Shown here: positions 1 through 10,753 of the stretch, in pieces
Position numbering within the stretch: position 1 is the first letter of the stretch
Layout: each line of letters opens with the position of its first letter
Assembly (NCBI GenBank): GCA_025766275.1
Contig: JAFKAC010000070.1
Span: 124,001-188,000, forward strand
Reading direction: 5' to 3'
Source of the DNA: Lactarius indigo
Lineage: Eukaryota; Basidiomycota; Agaricomycetes; Russulales; Russulaceae
Length of the DNA: 64,000 nt
The notes under the pieces: generated by a model
Seen by the model: only the letters and a program-made list of their open reading frames with translations
What the model was told of the DNA's origin: nothing
Databases searched by the model: none
Made by a program: the position numbers and the translations under genes

Positions 1-104
1 TAGTCCAGATTGTACAGATCAAACTAAGTAATCTAATCTAGAGTAGTCTGAGATCTACAAGTCCTTTTTGGAGCTGCTAAGTGTGCAAGGGTCACTTATC
101 AACA
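1..104 (-). repeat. LTR family L, right end of a copy cut by the window edge
   Basis: The stretch ends with the motif GGTCACTTATCAACA, the reverse complement of the LTR L start TGTTGATAAGTGACC seen in several other copies (for example at 14433 and 57496). The preceding bases (GTACAGATCAAA, AAGTCC, GCTAAGTGTGC) line up with the same part of the solo copy ending at 12967. Most of this LTR must lie left of the window. It is followed directly by hAT-derived DNA and, at 1661, by a second LTR L in the same orientation. Confidence 0.85.
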
Positions 105-1240
105 CTCTCTGCTGTCATCTGTCTCACTGCTGCTGCTCTCTGCACCCAATCTGCTGTCACTCTGAGTCCTCTGCCACCCTCAGCACCTTGCCATGTCCTT
201 GCTGCCCTCTCTGGATCTTTGCTACTGCCACCTGTCCCTCATTCCTGTCCTCTGTGCCACTCTCTGTCCCCTTGCCACCATTGCTCTGTGCCCTTGCAAC
301 CACTGACTTCTATGCTGTTGCCATGTCCTTGCTGCTGCCTCTGTACACTGCCACTGCCTTCTGCCTGCACTGCTGCTCTTTTTCCCTCTCACTCCCCACC
401 TCTCCCTTGTTGTCTTGGACCCTACTCATTCTTCCCTTGTGTGCACAATTTTGGCCCCTCAAAATCTTCCCTTACTATGTTGCTGCCTCAGACCTCTGCC
501 CCCTTGCTACTGCTCTCTGCCCCTTGCCACCACTCTGCCCCCTTGCCATTGCTGCCCTCTCTGCATCATCACTACTGCTGTCCATATCTCACTGCTGCTG
601 CTACTGCCTGTGCCCTTGCTGCCACCACTGTTGTTGTTGTTGCTGCCATCTGTGCCCTCACACTGCCATCTGCATCATTACCACTGCTGCTGTCATCATT
701 GGCCTTGCTGCAGCCATCTGTGCTCTTGCCTTCTCTGTGATGCCCTCACTGCCACTGCCACTCTGCACCCTTGCCACTGCCACCTTGCACCCTCAGCTCT
801 GTGTCATTGCTGTCACTGTCACCTTCTGCCCCAGGTTACTGCCACTCTTGTGCCTTGGACCCCTTCCCTTGCTGTCTCATTGCCTTGGGCCCCCCTAAGA
901 CTGCCATTGTACACTGTTGCACCCCCTTGGACTGCCCTTGTGTCCCCTCAGACTGCCCTCATGTCCCCTTGGACTGCCCTTGTGTCCCCTTGGACTGCCC
1001 TACACCTCCCCCTCACATCCACTTGGACTGCCTTGCACCCCCCCTTGTGCCCCCTCAGACTGCCCTCACACCCCCCTCATGCCTCCTTGGACTACCTTTG
1101 CACCACCTCAGACTACCTTTGCACCACCTTGGACCACCTTTGCATCCCCCTCATGACCCTTGGACCTTCATGCCCTCCTCACCCCCCCCTCCCCATCCCC
1201 TTTTCTCTTCCCCTTCCTCTTTTCCCTCTCTGGTCACCCT
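105..1240. repeat. C/T-rich low-complexity DNA of a hAT 3-prime region
   Basis: Strongly C/T-biased DNA made of CTGCC, TTGCCACT and similar units. Around 915-1160 a degenerate unit of about 18 bases (CCTTGGACTGCCC type) repeats many times. Several long frames here are products of composition (Cys, Leu and Pro-rich) and not genes. The counterpart in hAT-3 is the G-rich block at about 34200-35130, which lies in the same place relative to the transposase stop codon. I therefore regard it as the 3-prime flank of a hAT transposon. Confidence 0.7.
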
Positions 1241-1249
1241 GGGTAAGTC

Positions 1250-1660
1250 ACATGGGTTTCCTATTTGTATGTAGTTCATTCCTAGGTACAAATACATGTA
1301 TATAGCCTTTTTGCAAATAGATCCTTTTCAAACTACTGCTCACTGATGCCCCTGAGACAAGCCCTCAAGTCCTCAACTGGTCTGACTGCCTCCACTCCTT
1401 CTAGCTCTGCTAATTCATCCTTCTCTTCAATCCCTTCAGTGAATTGAGTTCCCTTTTATACTTTGCCTGGAACTTAAGTATCTGTAGGGCTTCCATGTTG
1501 CTTGGCTTAAGGTGGTTCCTCCTGGCTCTAGCTGTCTCCTTGCTTGCTAAGAAGACATGCTCACATGGTACTGAAGTGGCTTGAATGGGGAGTAAGTCCA
1601 TAGCAAGCTCAAACAGTGTTGGCCACTTTTTCTGGTGTTCCTGCCATTCCAACTGCTGTT
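1250..1660 (-). pseudogene. hAT-2 transposase, last exon fragment
   Basis: The minus-strand frame from 1652 to 1410 encodes about 80 residues nearly identical to the last exon of the hAT-3 transposase at 33759-34000. The shared parts include EWQEHQKKWPTLF, PCEHVFSASKETARARR (here VFLAS) and a run ending in FQAKYKREL. This is the hAT C-terminal dimerisation domain. The 3-prime flank around 1250-1320 (TGTATATAGCC, CCTAGGTACAAATACATG) matches the hAT-3 flank at 34100-34160. The fragment begins at the exon edge: an AACAGCAG sequence before TTGG resembles the intron end in hAT-3, so it was probably captured as DNA rather than spliced RNA. All upstream exons are missing. Confidence 0.85.
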
Positions 1661-1713
1661 TGATGAATTGCAGACATAGACAGTATACTCACAGTGGCTA
1701 GTGGACTGTGGTG
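1661..1713 (-). repeat. LTR family L, left piece split by hAT-1
   Basis: Starts TGATGAATTGCAGACATAG, a variant of the L terminus TGATGAACAGCAGACATAG, and runs through CTCACAGTGG to CTGTGGTG at 1706-1713. The LTR resumes at 13783 with the same CTGTGGTG followed by AGATATA, as in uninterrupted copies (GACTGTGGTGAGATAT). Together the two pieces form one LTR, which ends at 14283. Confidence 0.88.
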
Positions 1714-2001
1714 CAGTGTTGTGCCAGTCAGTGACTAGTCATGAGAGTCAGGAAAGTCATCTGACCATGGGGTCAGTGACCACAAATGACCATGACTGTT
1801 CCCACACCTACATCAGTTAGTGAGGTAATTGGTGTCACCCAATTCAACAATCAATTTGTATGCAGTAACAAACAAAGTTGTGTTGCATGTGCATGCTAGA
1901 CAATGAATATACTATCCAGAGCATGATCAATCTCTACATCAACAGCTTCCACTCCTGCTGGGTCCAAGTTGAGGAGCTCATAGAGAGCTCCAGTTCCTCA
2001 G

Positions 2002-2836
2002 TTAGGCTCCAAGACATGCTGTGTTCATGTAATGAGATCCAATTTTTTTCTGCATGGTTAAAAAGGTTGACAATTGTAATTGAAATGGTTGATGGCGTTT
2101 GTCCATCCCCATTGTCATTGTTGTAGTCTGATTGCCTGCTGAAAGACTCTGTAATGCAATAAAATTGTCAGTCTCACCATCCAACAACTGCTGCAACACA
2201 GGATCAATATCCATTGCAATGTCTCCTGCTCCATTGTCCAGCAGTGTGGGGTGAGGAGGGACTCCAGTTGACCTGAGGAGGGACTTGCTTGTAATGTTGT
2301 CCCATAGAAGCACTTCAGCCACTGTTTGGTATTGCTGTTGCACATGTGTTCACCATGTATGTGCATTTTCAGTTCAGTAAGTGAGGTGAGGGTGGACTTT
2401 CTGTTAGAAAGCAACCTATAGGGGGCCCTTGAGTCACAGAGGACACAAGGGGACTGCAGAGGAGGATATAAGACTAAAGGGATATTTTCCATCCTCTGCA
2501 GGATATATCAACCTGACTAAGCATATCTAAATAAGGTAACTCAACTTGGAGCAATGTACAGTCACAGAATAGGTGAAAACAACAATGCTTTAACCACAAA
2601 TAACACTTTCCTAGATAATTCCTGAGCTTTGTGAGAGTGTTGCCAAAGACACTGAACAACTGCTTGCATGAGGTGGAATTAGGACAAATAGACAAGATAT
2701 GAAGAGCAAGCTTAAAGAGTGGTGATGGGGGGGAGCTGGCAGTGATGGGAATCATTCCCTCATATAACTTGACTGGATCTAGGGACACACCATTAGCCTG
2801 TGCCCTATCTTTGATGGGACCAGCATATGCTGCCAA
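2002..2836 (-). pseudogene. hAT-1 transposase, C-terminal part
   Basis: Overlapping minus-strand frames cover the hAT dimerisation region. The frame starting at 2836 contains FKLALHILSICPNS followed by CKQLFSVFGNTLTKLRN, the conserved hAT C-terminal block. Frames starting at 2492 and 2343 continue it, with shifts between them. A diverged copy of part of this DNA (about 2395-2600) recurs at 47909-48165. Coding is interrupted upstream by the Gypsy B insertion at 2867 and resumes at about 10.76 kb. Stops and frame changes make a working protein unlikely. Confidence 0.75.
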
Positions 2837-2866
2837 GTTGCTGCCATGCTCACTGAAGTAGTCCTG

Positions 2867-3395
2867 TGTAACGCTGTCACGACGTTAGCTCGACTTGAGC
2901 ATGAGGCAGCGGTAACAACTTAGCGATATGACAATCCTGCTGACTTGAAGACACGGAGGTCCAAGCCCCTGCCGTAGTGAATACATGAAGGTACACCGGC
3001 AAGTCGAATAACTGAGTCACGAGCGGAGTCGGACAACTTCTTGAGACTTTTGAGAGAAAGAGAAAGAGAAAACAGTGACGATTCAAGAAGACCAAGATGG
3101 CGTATCTTGGTCTTCGCAAGACAGGTTAAATACAAATCCAGCAGGCTTTCAAGCGCTGCTATGAGTCACAGTATCGTAGCGTCCAACGTATCATGTAAGT
3201 AACTCGAACCCTAATACTACTACCCCTAGTATTAGTGGCGTGATCCTCAGTCAGCAATCATCGTGCAATCTCCTATCGTACTCGTATTGCCTATCGTGGT
3301 TAAGTCCGCAACTAATCTACCTTACCGCCATAGTTGCAACCGGTACAGTAAGGGTCCTCAGTCAACTATCGTAGTACAGGAGTCATAACGTAACA
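2867..3395 (-). repeat. Gypsy B LTR (3-prime in element orientation)
   Basis: Bounded by TGTAACGC and CGTAACA in window orientation. It holds an inverted repeat at 3087-3115: GAAGACCAAGAT, 5-base loop, ATCTTGGTCTTC. In element orientation a TATA-like GTATTTAAC lies just upstream of the hairpin. The purine tract next to the LTR is the complement of about 3398-3407. Confidence 0.92.
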
Positions 3396-3426
3396 TCACC
3401 CCCCTTTTAAGTGTGAGGCCCCAGAC

Positions 3427-4226
3427 TCACCGAAAGTCGCGGGCCGGCCAGTCGCGCTGCTCATCCGTGATACGCTCCAGAGCGGTTGCGCGTTCCAGGC
3501 GGTAGATGCAGTCGCGCCTGTCGTCTTGCGCGCACTCGATCATAGCCCAAAGCTGACTCACCCTGGCTCGGAGTCGATCCAGCTTGTAGCTGGCCGCGCG
3601 GAAGCGCGTGACCTCCGCAGTGAGCGACTCATCGTTAATACGATTGAGTGCGCGGTTGGTAATCTTGTCGGCCTCGAAGACAACAAGGTCTTCGTGTGGG
3701 TACGTGGGGCGGAGCGCGGCGGACACGTGGGGTTCGGCGTAGAAGGGCTTACCGTAGATGTGCAGCGAGCCCAGTATGACTCCTAGTATAAGGGGGTCCG
3801 CCCCCCCGATGATCTGGACATGAGACGCGTCCCTCTCTACTCCGTCTGGCCCGGTGATGGGGTATCGAATGTAATGGGGTCGTCGGTTCGCCCGGAACCC
3901 TTCAGGCGCAATGACATGCGCGGGGTCCTCGGCGGCGGTGAACGGACGGTGATCGGCGGCACCAGGCACACGCACACGTCCTCGATACATGGGGGAGCCG
4001 TTGGTGTAGACGAGCCAGGGCGTGACAAGGGGATTATCAGCGTCGCGTTTCGTTCGAAGGAAGGCATGTCTCGCCGGGTAATAATCTTCATCGTCATGGC
4101 CAGCTTCAGCTGCCGCCATCGCTGCCGCCGCTCGCGCATCTCCCTCAGTCGGGCCGCTGCCGAGTCAAGCTGCTCCCTCTGCCACTCCGCTGCTACTCTC
4201 CTCCAACCCTCCAACTCGTACTCCAT
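3427..4226 (-). pseudogene. Gypsy B accessory ORF behind the chromodomain
   Basis: An extra reading frame lies between the end of pol and the 3-prime LTR. It can be read from a methionine at 4224-4226 (MEYELEGWRR, then AAEWQREQLDSAAARLREM, helical and charged). It then changes frame near 4120 into the 231-codon frame that ends at 3427, with HDDEDYYPARHAFLR, then HYIRYPITGPDGVE, VQIIGGADPLILG and a charged coiled C-terminus. The downstream frame is in the same phase as pol, which stops at TGA 4165-4167. I recall similar C-terminal frames next to agaricomycete Gypsy elements but cannot name a function. It has no zinc finger, protease or integrase motif that I can see. It is either a separate overlapping ORF or a tail of pol cut by a stop. 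Confidence 0.6.
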
Positions 4227-7200
4227 CAGCGCTTGAACGCTGGTCGTTGCTCGGGAAAACTCCGCGAATGCCGATGAGGTCGTCGCTTGGGGGGATAGCG
4301 GCGATTGGTTCACGCTCGCCGCTATTGTTTCGGAAGACGTGGACAACAGCTTGGTCGTCGTCGGGGGTAGTTGTTGGGTCGGGGAACCTGGTGACGACAT
4401 TGATCCATTCTTGTGCGGTGATGGGCCCCTCTGCTGGTGTAAGAGGCGTCCATGGCGTGAGCTGAGTGTTTGGAACTTCGGTGTCGTCGTCCTCAGCCAA
4501 GAGGGCGCGGGCATCTTCTGCGAGGGAGTCAAGGAGCTGCGCTTGGGTGACATGTTGTAGGGGAGAAGTGGGCATGAGAGTGATGGCTGAGCGAAGGAAG
4601 AGGGGATGACTGTCCTCTGTCCAAATGACCCCTACTTTATCTCTTTTGCCGTGGGCCTGTGTTTCCTGATACAGGCGAAGCGCTTCCGGTGCGAAGACGT
4701 CATCTTTGTTGACCCACTGATTCTCCGAGTCTGGGTACCCTTTCCATTTGATGAGGTATTGGAGGCGCCTTCCTCTGCCGAAGTGCCAGGAATCTAGAAT
4801 GGCCTCGACCTCGTATTCTTCTTCTCCTTCTATCAATTCGGGCGGTGGTCGTGTGAAGTTTTCCCCATGTAAGAGAGTTTGCTTATACGGGGTGAGAAGA
4901 TCGATGTGAAACACTGGGTGGATGCTCCACTGCGTGGGAAGTTCCAATCGATAGTTGTAAGGGGACATCACCTGTGTTACCCGAAAGGGTCTGTGGCGTC
5001 GCGCCGCTAATTTTGCTGTAGGCTGATTCGTCCGGAGGTGTTTACCTTTGAGCCACACGAGGTCGTTGACGCTGAATTTGGGCGTATCTTTGTTGTGCAC
5101 CCATGACTCTTGAGCCTTCTTTATGAGGCGTTGGGCGTTGTCTCTAGCTTCTTTTAGTTGCGTCAGTCGCGTGGTTACGAGAGGGATTGGGGATGGCTTA
5201 TCAGTCCAATCCGCTTGAGGGTCATATCCCATTAGGAGTTGGAATGGCGACTGTTTAGTGTGTTTGTGTGGCCAGTTGTTGTGTGCGAATTCGGCGATTG
5301 GCAGATAGGTTGCCCAGTTATCTTGGCGCTCATTCACCCAGAAGCGCAAGTACTGTTCCAGCCATTGATTAGTCCTTTCAGACTGTCCATCCGTGTGTGG
5401 ATGATACGCCGTTGATATGTTCTGCTGAATCCCCAAGATTTGGCATGCTTCTCTGGCAAACTTGGACGTGAAGCGTGGATCGCGGTCACTAATGATTTTA
5501 CGCGGTAGTCCGAAACGTTTGAAGACATGGATCACGTACAGGGCTGCCGTTTCCTTGGCCGTGATCTCTTCTTTGCAAGGAATGAAGACGGAGGCTTTGC
5601 TACAATCGTGGTCGGTGACAGTCAGTATACTGTCATACCCCCTTGACGAGGGGAGTTTTGTGATGAAGTCTATTGCCACCGTGTGAAACGGTGTGGCTTC
5701 CAGTATTGGCGTGATAGGATGTAGCGCAGCCCGTATGGGCCAAGTATTTACTTTGTTTCACTGGCATTCTGCACATCCTTGTACGTATTCGCATACATCT
5801 CGTCGCAGTCGTGGCCACCAATAGTGTCGTTCTAGGATCCGTTGGGTCCTCGCGATTCCCGGATGGCCGTGTATCGGCAGGTCGTGGTGATCGTGTATTA
5901 GCACGCGGTATGTGGATGCTGGCCCCGTTATCACGAACCTGCCGTCCTTGTACCATTCTCCCTGTATCTTCTTGAGTTGATGGGGGTCCACCCACATCTT
6001 GATAACTTCTTCGTCTTGTTGGTGGCGTGGTTGTTGTAGGTTTGGATTTGCAATGAAGGTGCGTGCCACGTTGAGGGTCCTTACAAAGACTTCAGGGGGA
6101 AGAACGATGACCTTGCTGTTGTCTTCGGCCCCCTGATCGTAGTCGGGTCATCTTGATAAGGCGTCCGCCCTTCCGTTGTTCTTTCCTTTAATGTGGTGAA
6201 TCTCAAAGTCGTACTCGGAAAGTTCGAGTACTTCCCTAGCGACTCGGCGACTAATCTTTTGCGGCAACTTCCAGTATTGTAGGTTGAGGTGGTCGGAGTA
6301 AATTTTGATCTTGTGCGGGGCCCCTGCGAGCAGTGGTCTCCAATTTCTCAGGGCTTTGACAATTGCTAACAACTCCAGGTCATAAATGTCATAATTTCGT
6401 TCCGCTTCCGAGAGCGTTGCGGAGTAGTATCCTATGGGATGTCGCTTTCCGTCAGACTTCTTTTGTAATAGGACAGCTCCCACCGTGTATCCTGACGCGT
6501 CAACCTCTAATTCAAATGGGTCTTGGAGTACTGGATGCACCAAAACCGGCTCTTCAGTCACGAGGTTCTTAAGTGTGTTAAATGCCTTGTCCTCTTCGCT
6601 TGTCCACCGCCATTCTTCGTCTTTTTGCGTTAATCTGGTGAGGGGTTTGGCGTGATTGGCGAAGCCGCGAATGAACAGTCTGTAAAAGTTGCAGAAACCG
6701 AGGAAGGATCGGACGTCCTTGACCTTTGTGGGCGTCGGCCAGTCTTTGATTCCCTGAACTTTTACAGGGTCCATGCGAGTTACCCCCCTTTCAAGGATTA
6801 CCCCCAGGTAATCCATTCGCGGCTGGTGGAATAGGCATTTTTCCAGCTTGAAGTACAAGTCGTGCTCCTCGGCGACGTGGAGGACATCGCGGATGGCCGC
6901 GACGTGGGCTGCAAGATCGTGATCAAAGTGAGTGGCAATTCCAATGTCATCCATATAGACACGTATTGTGGTCCCGAGGCGTTCGTGCTTCGCTATCGTG
7001 TCCCAGTAGATGTGGTTCATCATCGCCTGGAAGGTCGCGGGAGAGTTGGTGAGGCCGAAGAACATGACCGTGGGTTCAAAGAGGCCGAATTTGGTTTTGA
7101 AAGCTGCTTTTTCTTGGTCGCCGTTGCGGATACGTATGTTATTGTAGCCCCATCGAATGTCAAGTTTGGTGTAGATGTGGGCGTTGCTGAGATCGAGGAT

Positions 7201-8166
7201 AAGGTCTTGGATGAGCGGAAGGGGGTACTGATTACGAATGGTGTGCGAGTTGATGACTTGGTAGTCCTGTACTGGTCGTAGTTTTCCATCCTTCTTTTTA
7301 ATGAAAAAGAAGGACGATGCGTACGGGGAGATAGAAGGGCGTAAATAGCCCTGCTTCAGTTTCTCGTCCAAGAATTCCTTGAGTTCGCCTTCCTCTTTTT
7401 GCGTCATAGGATATATCTTGCAGTCTATAGCGGCCGGCGCGGATGGTTTGAAGTCGATTGCGTGGTCCCACGGCCGAGCCGGGGGGAAGCGGTGCGAGGC
7501 TTGCTCGCTGAATAATTTGCTGAATGCGGCATATACCGGGGGAAGTTCGGTCGCTGCTTGGTGTTGCTTTGCTTGTATGGCCAGTTCTGTCGAAGTGGTG
7601 GCTCTAGCGTACGTTTCTTCCTCTAGTTCTCGTACGATGTCTTCCTTCTCGGCCACTATCAGGGCTTGAGTGGTGGTTGTTGAAAGCAGCGCTTCGTCAG
7701 TGGCCAGCACTACTGGCTGCATGTCAGGGTGTATCGTCGCCGTGGCCCACTGGATGGTGGGTTCGAAGGTGCTAAGCCAGGGGTAGCCAAGGACGATGTC
7801 CTCACTCCCGAGATCCATGACCAGGAAGGTCATTTTCTTCACCTGTCCCCGTGTTTTCACTTCTAGGTTAACGTAATGAGTGATTAACCCAGCTTTGTTT
7901 TCCGTATTATCTATATTCCATATCTTGCGCGGTGTTTCTAGTGGGTGTACCGGGACTCCTGCCCGCTTTGCCATACTTGGTCGGATGAAATTGTCGGTCG
8001 CTCCAGAGTCGACCAACACGTTGGTTTCAGTCGTTTGATATTCCGTTCGGACGGTTACTGGGATTCGCAATGATCGGTAGTGCGTTGTCACGATTACAGA
8101 ATTACAATGTAAGGCCCTCACCCAGACTGACGGGTTCAGGCGTCCCGAAAACCCTCTTTTCCCCAT
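4165..8166 (-). pseudogene. pol: Gypsy B pol: protease, RT, RNase H, integrase, chromodomain
   Basis: One phase on the minus strand, broken by TGA at 6148-6150 and 5758-5760 and ending at TGA 4165-4167. Protease: LVDSGATDNF near residue 53. Reverse transcriptase: [17 protein letters not shown] and an intact YMDD at about 6946-6957. RNase H: EVDASGYTVGAVL and DALSR just before the first TGA. Integrase: HHCC finger (HDHHDLPIHGHPG, GCAEC) at 5758-6069, then the DDE core with DFITKLPSSRGYDS and HPHTDGQSERTNQW. A chromodomain (YLIKWKGYPDSENQW) lies around 4720-4885 and would bind methylated histone H3 and steer integration to heterochromatin. Both internal stops sit where Arg is expected in relatives and are one C-to-T change from CGA. 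Confidence 0.93.
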
Positions 8167-9878
8167 AGGTCCTGAAGTATGAGGTCTTTTACCTCGTCCG
8201 TGCTATTAGCCACCTGTGTGAGCCATTCCTTCGCCTGCTCTCCGGCCGTTTTCGTGCTTGCCACGTTGATTTGGGGCGCGGGTGTCGCGCTTGGTGCCGG
8301 TGACATGTATCCTGGTAGGGATGGTGCGTACTGCGAAGGTGCGTATTGTGATATGGGCCCCTGGGGGTACCCGGTAGTTTCGGTCATGCGACTGCTGGAC
8401 GAAGCGGTCGGCCACTGCTGCTGGATGCGTGGATGCGGGCAATTTCGTGAGAGGTGTCCTGGGGCGTGACAATTATAACATAGGACGTTCCTTAAGTCCC
8501 TTCGAGATCCTCCTCGTCCTCGCCCTCTAGCTCCGGGTCCTCCTCGCGGCGGGAATGGCGGCGTAGGCCAGTTGTGGTGTGGTAACTTGTTAAAGTTGAT
8601 GTCTTCAGACCCCGCCAGCCTCACCTTCGTGCGATCAGCCGAGGTATCCATGGCCCAGGGGTTGGTTTGTGGTAGGTTCTGTGGGATCGTCCACCCCGCA
8701 TTACCGCTTTGCTTCTTCGGCTGCATTGTTGTGCTTTTATACTCGTTGAGCCTCGCTTTGAGGTGTATGTAATTCTTCTGTCGTTTGAGGACGGCCCTCT
8801 TCCAGTCATCGAATGTGACAGGGTCGTCGAATTGGAATGCATTCTTGAAAAGCTCCTTGGGCAAACCCGACGTGAAGAGGTCGATGGTTTGTGGTTCATT
8901 GAGGTGGTAGTGAGCCTTCCATGCGAGCTGTTCAAAGTCATTGACGTACTTGTCAATGTCCTCGCCTATCATTTTGAAGCCTTTGCGTAATATGGCTTGG
9001 GCTTGTTCTCGTTCCAATGTGTTTTCGAAGCGCTGGCTGAAGCCGTCGGCAACGGCTTCCCAGAGTGCTGGGGTATAGGGACTAATCCCTCGTTGTACTT
9101 GTCAATTGAGCCAGTTCAGGAATGACAATACCCATTCGCTGACTGCTCTGCCTTTGATATAGGATAGGAACAGGAGGCATCTTCTGTAGTCATTCCGCAT
9201 GATGGGGGCGTCCAAGTTCATGCCCCAATAGACGTGCCACTGCGTCAGGAATTGATCTACTTTGAGTCTGTCTCCGTCAAAAATGGAAGGTGGCTCGCCG
9301 GTGAGTTTTTCGCTATGATGTCCTCCTCCACCTCCTCCGGCGTCTCCTCCTCCACCTCTGCCTCCACCGCCTCCTCCCGGCAGTCCACCGGGCGGTCCTC
9401 ACAGTGGTTCAGTTCTTCGTATGTCGAAAGGGACTCCTCCTCCAGGTGGTGGTGGCGGGTCTTCACTGGGCCCACCGACTCCTGGAGGTAGTTCCAACGC
9501 CATGGGTCGTCCTGACGGCGGGTCCCCTCTGTCGGACCCTATTGCTCGAAATATTGCGGCGTCATCAGCCGTCATTCGTCTTCCGGTTCCCGGGTGGATA
9601 GGCATGAGTATTTCTCTTGCCTCTGCTCGTATAGCGCGCGATTCTTCAAGCGCCACTTCTTCCATAGCTTGAGTGATAGTTGCCATGATGGCTGGCGACC
9701 GAATATGAATTGGTTCTGGTTCTGTGATATGGGCGGACTCAGCTCGTTCAATGAGGAAATCTTGTATTGCTCCTCCGCTGGTTTCTGTTTGCTCAGGTTC
9801 TCGCCCCTCACTTTCTTCTTGACTTTGTTCTTCTTCTTCTTCTTCCGACACTACTTCTCCGGTAGAGTGTTCTCTCAC
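8136..9878 (-). pseudogene. gag: Gypsy B gag
   Basis: Capsid/nucleocapsid precursor. The frame from 9878 has an acidic, Glu-rich N-terminus (SEEEEEEQSQEESEG), then a TGA at 9399-9401, a Gly-rich linker, a capsid region and a second TGA at 9102-9104. From 9017 it continues through KYVNDFEQLAW (retrotransposon gag domain) to a CCHC zinc knuckle, CYNCHAPGHLSRNC, near 8480. It ends at 8136 in a phase different from pol, with a 30-base overlap. Both internal TGA codons could be former CGA. The start at 9878 is the first methionine in phase; the true start could be further upstream. Confidence 0.85.
8157..8163 (-). promoter_or_regulatory. Putative -1 ribosomal frameshift site GGGAAAA
   Basis: In gag phase the minus strand reads TGG GGA AAA GAG, so the heptamer is G GGA AAA, a canonical X XXY YYZ slippery site. 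Slipping back one base gives GGG AAA AGA GGG, exactly the pol phase, before gag stops at 8136-8138. This would produce a Gag-Pol fusion. I could not test for a downstream pseudoknot. Confidence 0.7.
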
Positions 9879-10208
9879 CTGCCCGTCGATAGGGCCCCAA
9901 TCGGCTCAGCTATTGAGTTCTTGCGCGTCGATATCACAGCGATATCGAGGTCCTGCTGGTCGTACTATGTCCCACTGGGAGTCTATGGGGTTCCACACAG
10001 CTTCTACCCAACACAGATGGTCAAAGTTGAACTCAACTGGGCGGAACCTACTAGGTCCGTTGAATTCCACGAAATATCCGGTTTCTTCTTCTCAGTCCCT
10101 CCAACTAGCAGCTTGTAGAAAGCGAGTAGGGACGTTTCGTTCTCCTCTCCTCGGGATCGAATAAGGACGGAAGTTCGTCCACTGGTCTCTTGTTGTTACG
10201 GCCACGAT

Positions 10209-10224
10209 GGTATCTTGGTCTTAA
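10209..10224 (-). promoter_or_regulatory. Gypsy B primer-binding site, self-priming type
   Basis: Directly inside the 5-prime LTR the element reads TTAAGACCAAGATACC. Its core AAGACCAAGAT is complementary to ATCTTGGTCTT in the LTR hairpin, which lies where the transcript should begin. Tf1/sushi elements are known to prime reverse transcription from their own mRNA 5-prime end with an 11-base match of this kind. The same site occurs at 44180-44195. Confidence 0.65.
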
Positions 10225-10753
10225 TGTAACGCCATCACGACGTTAGCTCGACTTGAGCACGAGGCAGCGGTAACAACTTAGCAATATGACAATCCTGCTG
10301 ACTTGAAGACACGGAGGTCCAAGCCCCTGCCGTAGTGAATACGCGAAGGTACACCGGCAAGTCGAATAACTGAGTCACGAGCGGAGTCAGACAACTTCTT
10401 GAGACTTTTGAGAGAAAGCGAATGAGAAAACAGTGACGATTCAAGAAGACCAAGATGGCGTATCTTGGTCTTCGCAAGACAGGTTAAATACAAATCCAGC
10501 AGGCTTTCAAGCGCTGCTATGAGTCACAGTATCGTAGCGTCCAACGTATCGTGTAAGTAACTCGAACCCTAATACTACTACCCCTAGTATTAGTGGCGTG
10601 ATCCTCAGTCAGCAATCATCGTGCAATCTCCTATCGTACTCGTATTGCCTATCGTGGTTAAGTCCGCAACTAATCTACCTTACCGCCGTAGTTGCAACCG
10701 GTACAGTAAGGGTCCTCAGTCAACTATCGTAGTACAGGAGTCATAACGTAACA
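10225..10753 (-). repeat. Gypsy B LTR (5-prime in element orientation)
   Basis: 529 bp, bounded by TGTAACGCC and CGTAACA, the same length as the partner LTR. The hairpin arms are at 10445-10456 and 10462-10473. In element orientation a TATA-like GTATTTAACC precedes the hairpin, so transcription should start in or near it. Confidence 0.92.

Larger units (their letters stand above)
2867..10753 (-). mobile_element. Gypsy B, full-length Ty3/Gypsy chromovirus
   Basis: Two 529-bp LTRs (2867-3395 and 10225-10753) differ at roughly 11 positions by eye, mostly transitions. The matching 4 bases CCTG lie immediately outside both ends (2863-2866 and 10754-10757). On the minus strand the order is 5-prime LTR, primer site, gag, protease, reverse transcriptase, RNase H, integrase, chromodomain, extra ORF, purine tract (AAAAGGGGGG), 3-prime LTR. 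Base composition is GC-richer and much richer in CpG than the neighbours, which suggests a young copy. At least five in-frame TGA codons break gag and pol, so it should not be autonomous. Confidence 0.92.

Noticed and set aside
915..1160. Short-unit array considered as a CRISPR
   Set aside because: Units are contiguous and degenerate with no spacers, and the genome is eukaryotic. No CRISPR-like array occurs elsewhere in the window.
68..1305. Several overlapping long frames rich in Cys, Leu and Pro
   Set aside because: They lie in C/T-biased repeat DNA and are open in more than one phase, with no domain. They match the hAT 3-prime flank by position.
3526..8990. Plus-strand frames of 60-170 codons across Gypsy B
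   Set aside because: Antisense shadows of the GC-rich gag-pol; none has a recognisable domain.
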